DNA from: Acidimicrobiales bacterium
Lineage (GTDB): Bacteria; Actinomycetota; Acidimicrobiia; Acidimicrobiales; Palsa-688
Direction: 5' to 3'
Assembly (NCBI GenBank): GCA_030039575.1
Contig: JASHVH010000134.1
Span: forward strand, 1-7,028
DNA length: 7,028 nt
The translations under genes and the position numbers were made by a program. Of the stretch, positions 5,086 to 7,028 are shown in pieces; the stretch's first letter is position 1, and every line of letters begins with the position of its first letter. The notes under the pieces were generated by a model. The model did not search any database, was not told the DNA's origin, and saw only the letters and a program-made list of their open reading frames with translations.

Positions 5086-5910
5086 ATGGCAGAGATCCTC
5101 GATCTCCAGTCGGCGGTCCAGCGAGTGGTCCATGACGGCGACTGCGTCGCTATGGAGGGGTTTACCCATCTGATCCCCTTTGCCGCCGCCCACGAGATCA
5201 TCCGTCAGGGCCGGCGCGGGCTGACGCTTGTCCGCCTCACCCCGGACGTCGTCTTCGACCAGATGATCGGCATGGGCTGCGCCCGGGCCCTGGTTTTTTC
5301 CTGGGGCGGTAACCCCGGCGTCGGCTCGCTCCACCGGCTGCGCGACGCCATCGAGAACAGCTGGCCGGAGCCGCTCAGCATCGATGAGCACAGCCACGCC
5401 GGCCTCACGAACCGCTATGTAGCGGGGGCGGCGGGGTTGCCGTTCGCGGTGATGCGGGGCTACATGGGTACGGATCTTCTACAGCACTCACCCACAGTGG
5501 CCACCATCGAATGTCCTTTTACGGGCGAAAGGCTGGCCGCCGTCCGTGCCTTGCGGCCGGACGTCGCCGTAGTCCACGCCCAGCAGGCTGACCGGAAGGG
5601 CAACGTCCAGCTCTGGGGCATAACCGGCGTGCAAAAGGAGGCCGTCCTGGCTTCGGGACGCTCGCTTGTCACTGTCGAGGAGATCGTGGACGAGCTTGAG
5701 CCGAGACCTGGGGGTGTCGTCCTGCCGTCCTGGGTGGTGACGGCAGTCGTGCCTGTGCCCGGGGGCTCGCTCCCGTCTTATTCGCTCGGTTATTCGGATC
5801 GCGACGATGACTTCTATGTAGCGTGGGACGCCATAAGCCGGGACCGTGAGACTTTCCTCGGCTGGATGGAGGAGCACGTGCTCTGTAGCTCCTCCGTGGT
5901 GCAGCCGTGA
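5086..5910 (+). CDS. catI: CatI-type 3-oxoadipate CoA-transferase, alpha subunit
   Basis: Alpha subunit of a two-subunit CoA-transferase that moves CoA from succinyl-CoA to 3-oxoadipate in the beta-ketoadipate pathway; cytoplasmic. At 274 residues it fits the longer CatI/glutaconate-transferase-like group rather than the ~230-residue PcaI group. Recognised segments: HDGDCVAMEGFTHLIP (16-31), AAHEIIRQG (34-42), LTPDVVFDQMIG (51-62), FSWGGNPGVGSLHRLRDA (71-88), a DEHSHA stretch, ADRKGNVQLWGI and VTVEEIVDEL in the second half, then SLGYSDRDDDFYVAWDAISRDRE near the end. In this family the catalytic glutamate is on the beta subunit, so this protein alone should not be active. No beta-subunit gene follows: the stop overlaps the next gene's GTG by 4 nt (GTGA). 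Start chosen at MAEILDL, which matches the family N-terminus. An IpdA-like ring-cleavage CoA-hydrolase subunit is a less likely alternative. Confidence 0.9.
   Translation: MAEILDLQSAVQRVVHDGDCVAMEGFTHLIPFAAAHEIIRQGRRGLTLVRLTPDVVFDQMIGMGCARALVFSWGGNPGVGSLHRLRDAIENSWPEPLSIDEHSHAGLTNRYVAGAAGLPFAVMRGYMGTDLLQHSPTVATIECPFTGERLAAVRALRPDVAVVHAQQADRKGNVQLWGITGVQKEAVLASGRSLVTVEEIVDELEPRPGGVVLPSWVVTAVVPVPGGSLPSYSLGYSDRDDDFYVAWDAISRDRETFLGWMEEHVLCSSSVVQP
5868..5895 (+). promoter_or_regulatory. Hairpin/palindrome just upstream of the IclR gene start
   Basis: GGAGGAGC (5868-5875) and GCTCCTCC (5888-5895) form a perfect 8-bp stem with a 12-nt loop. Nested inside is a perfect 12-bp DNA palindrome GAGCACGTGCTC (5872-5883), an alternative pairing. 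The element lies in the last codons of catI, ending 11 nt before GTG 5907. It could mask the purine-rich GGAGGAG, modulate catI-iclR coupling, or serve as an autoregulatory operator. It may also simply reflect coding sequence. Confidence 0.45.
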
Positions 5911-6761
5911 CCCTCAGTGGCCCCAGCACTGCGCGTCCCCGGGCCGTTGCAGGTGGTGCAGGGGACGGGCCCACGGATGGGCCGGCCAACCCGGACTTCG
6001 TACGCTCCCTGGCGCGCGGGCTCGACGTGATAAAAGCGTTCGGGCCGGAGAACCCTCAGATGACCTTGAGCGAGGTGGCCCGGGCCACAGGGCTCACGCG
6101 GGCGGCGGCGCGGCGTTTCCTGCTGACCTTGGCCGACCTCGGTTACGTGCGCAGTGACGGACGGGAGTTCTCGTTGCGGCCAAAGGTGCTCGAGCTCGGT
6201 TACGCCTACCTGGCCGGCCTCAGCTTGAACGACGTGGCGGCACCGCACGTCGAGGATCTGGTGGCTCAGACGCGCGAGTCCTCGTCGGTGGCCGTGCTCG
6301 ATGGCGAAGAGATCGTGTACGTGGTTAGGGTCCCGACCAAACGGATCATGGCCGCTTCCATTTCGGTCGGCACGCGCTTCCCCGCTTATGCCACCTCGAT
6401 GGGACGAGTTCTCCTGGCCCACCTCCCGGAGGACCAGTTCGAGGATTACGTGAAGAATGTCTGCTTGGCGGCGATCACGAAAAGGACCGTGACAGACCCT
6501 GACCGCCTCAGGGATTTGCTGCGCATGGTCCGCGCCCAGGGTTACGCCATGACCGACCAGGAACTCGAGGAGGGTCTGCGCTCGGCCGCCGTCCCCCTCA
6601 GGGACGCAAAGGGTTCGGTGGTGGCCGCGTTGAACATCTCGACCCATGCTTCCCGGGTGACTATGGAGGAACTGCGCCGCAACCTCCTGCCGCAGCTGTT
6701 GGCGACCGCCCGTTTGATCGAGACAGACCTGGCCGCCCGCGAGGGGCCCAAACAGGCGTAG
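5907..6761 (+). CDS. pcaR: IclR-family regulator, PcaR/PcaU/PobR type
   Basis: Transcription factor expected to sense a beta-ketoadipate pathway compound and control the neighbouring genes. It has 284 residues: a disordered Gly/Pro-rich N-terminus (1-28), the winged helix-turn-helix (about 30-105) starting DFVRSLARGLDVIKAF, recognition region MTLSEVARATGLTRAAARRFLLTLADLGYV, then the IclR effector domain, with the typical TSMGRVLLAHLP stretch and LEEGLRSAAVPLRDAKGSVVAALNIS near the end. The RSLxRGLxVIxAF opening and AAARRFL helix are characteristic of the PcaR/PcaU/PobR branch, not of generic IclR proteins. GTG 5907 overlaps the catI stop (GTGA) and lacks a strong own ribosome-binding site, so translation is probably coupled. 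Whether it activates or represses cannot be told from sequence. The pcaR name is by family and context; pcaU or pobR-like roles remain possible. Confidence 0.9.
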   Translation: MTLSGPSTARPRAVAGGAGDGPTDGPANPDFVRSLARGLDVIKAFGPENPQMTLSEVARATGLTRAAARRFLLTLADLGYVRSDGREFSLRPKVLELGYAYLAGLSLNDVAAPHVEDLVAQTRESSSVAVLDGEEIVYVVRVPTKRIMAASISVGTRFPAYATSMGRVLLAHLPEDQFEDYVKNVCLAAITKRTVTDPDRLRDLLRMVRAQGYAMTDQELEEGLRSAAVPLRDAKGSVVAALNISTHASRVTMEELRRNLLPQLLATARLIETDLAAREGPKQA

Positions 6762-6772
6762 GGAGTTCACCC

Positions 6773-6790
6773 ATGACTGTTCTCCCATGA
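6773..6790 (+). CDS. 5-codon leader ORF overlapping the pcaF start
   Basis: ATG 6773 reads MTVLP and stops at TGA 6788-6790, which overlaps the pcaF ATG (6787) as ATGA. The only Shine-Dalgarno in the gap, GGGAG at 6761-6765, is 7 nt from this ATG but 21 nt from the pcaF ATG. Ribosomes would therefore most likely load here and re-initiate at pcaF. Too short for a functional peptide; a relay or an accident of spacing are both possible. Confidence 0.4.
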   Translation: MTVLP

Positions 6791-7028
6791 CCGGCGCGTC
6801 GACCGGCTGCCCTGTCGTCCTGTCAGCGGTGCGCACCCCCGTTGGGCGCTACGGTGGGGCGTTGGCCGGTGTCCGTCCGGACGACCTCGCCGCCGCAGTG
6901 GTACGAGAAGCGGTGGCCCGTTCCGGTGCCGCCGCCAGCGATATCGAAGACGTCTACTTCGGGGCCGCCAACCAGGCGGGCGAAGACAACCGCAACGTAG
7001 CCAGGATGGCGGCCTTGCTGGCGGGTCT
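6787..7028 (+). CDS. pcaF: PcaF-type beta-ketoadipyl-CoA thiolase, N-terminal part (cut by window edge)
   Basis: Last enzyme of the beta-ketoadipate pathway, splitting 3-oxoadipyl-CoA with CoA into succinyl-CoA and acetyl-CoA. The window holds the first 80 codons of the usual ~400. The thiolase opening VVLSAVRTPVGRYGGALAGVRPDDLAA (residues 9-35) is followed by DVYFGAANQAGEDNRNVARMAALLAG (55-80). The ANQAGEDNRNVARMA segment is typical of the beta-ketoadipyl/3-oxoadipyl-CoA thiolase group. The acyl-accepting cysteine, expected near residue 90, lies just beyond the window, so catalytic integrity cannot be judged. No in-frame ATG or GTG lies nearby upstream, so ATG 6787 is chosen. It sits 25 nt after the IclR stop, in the same transcription unit, and is probably translated by coupling from the 5-codon leader. 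Confidence 0.93.
   Translation, partial: MTGASTGCPVVLSAVRTPVGRYGGALAGVRPDDLAAAVVREAVARSGAAASDIEDVYFGAANQAGEDNRNVARMAALLAG

Noticed and set aside
4993..5397. Minus-strand frame of the fusion gene remains open upstream to an ATG at 5397
   Set aside because: This part lies antisense to the well-supported catI gene and across the promoter/operator region, and resembles no protein family; GTG 4992 has a strong ribosome-binding site.
5814..6836. Long minus-strand open frame (340 codons) opposite the regulator gene
   Set aside because: Antisense shadow in GC-rich DNA; the plus strand has a complete recognisable IclR protein and the minus translation resembles nothing.
1..7028. CRISPR arrays, tRNA or rRNA genes, phage or transposase genes
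   Set aside because: No regularly spaced repeats, no clover-leaf or rRNA-like stretches and no recombinase motifs were seen; apart from the spacer at 1691-1924 and the 4993-5085 control region the window is coding.

Overview
The window looks like chromosomal DNA from a high-GC actinobacterium-like organism. The evidence is the high GC content, frequent GTG and TTG codons, tightly overlapping genes and an IclR/beta-ketoadipate gene set; the taxonomic guess is an inference. The layout is two divergent transcription units separated by a 93-bp control region (4993-5085).

The left, minus-strand unit (4992 down to 1 and beyond) encodes a complete or near-complete branched-chain/hydrophobic amino-acid-type (HAAT, Liv-like) ABC importer. 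In transcription order it holds: a solute-binding protein read without a stop into a LivG-type ATPase (one 783-residue ORF); LivF ATPase; a 235-bp spacer holding a short bridging ORF, an inverted-repeat element and a duplicated copy of the livH 5' end; LivH permease; and LivM permease, which runs off the window. All junctions are 4-nt ATGA overlaps, including those of the two small ORFs in the spacer.

The right, plus-strand unit (5086 to the end) encodes a CatI-type 3-oxoadipate CoA-transferase alpha subunit, an IclR regulator of the PcaR/PcaU/PobR type, and the first 80 residues of a PcaF-type beta-ketoadipyl-CoA thiolase. Together these are the last steps of the beta-ketoadipate pathway: 3-oxoadipate to its CoA ester, then to succinyl-CoA and acetyl-CoA. 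The catalytic beta subunit (CatJ) expected after catI is absent at that position.

The intergenic region carries a perfect 8-bp inverted repeat (5011-5031) next to the -35 of the catI promoter and just upstream of the importer's Shine-Dalgarno. It is a good candidate operator for the IclR regulator and would couple uptake to catabolism. The importer therefore most likely takes up an aromatic acid or a downstream intermediate rather than leucine; this is inferred from context only.

The most unusual item is the fusion of a Tat-exported solute-binding protein to a cytoplasmic ATPase with no membrane segment between them, which is a topological paradox. Next come the chain of ATGA-linked mini-ORFs between livF and livH, with competing hairpins and a 53-bp-period duplication, and the missing catJ.
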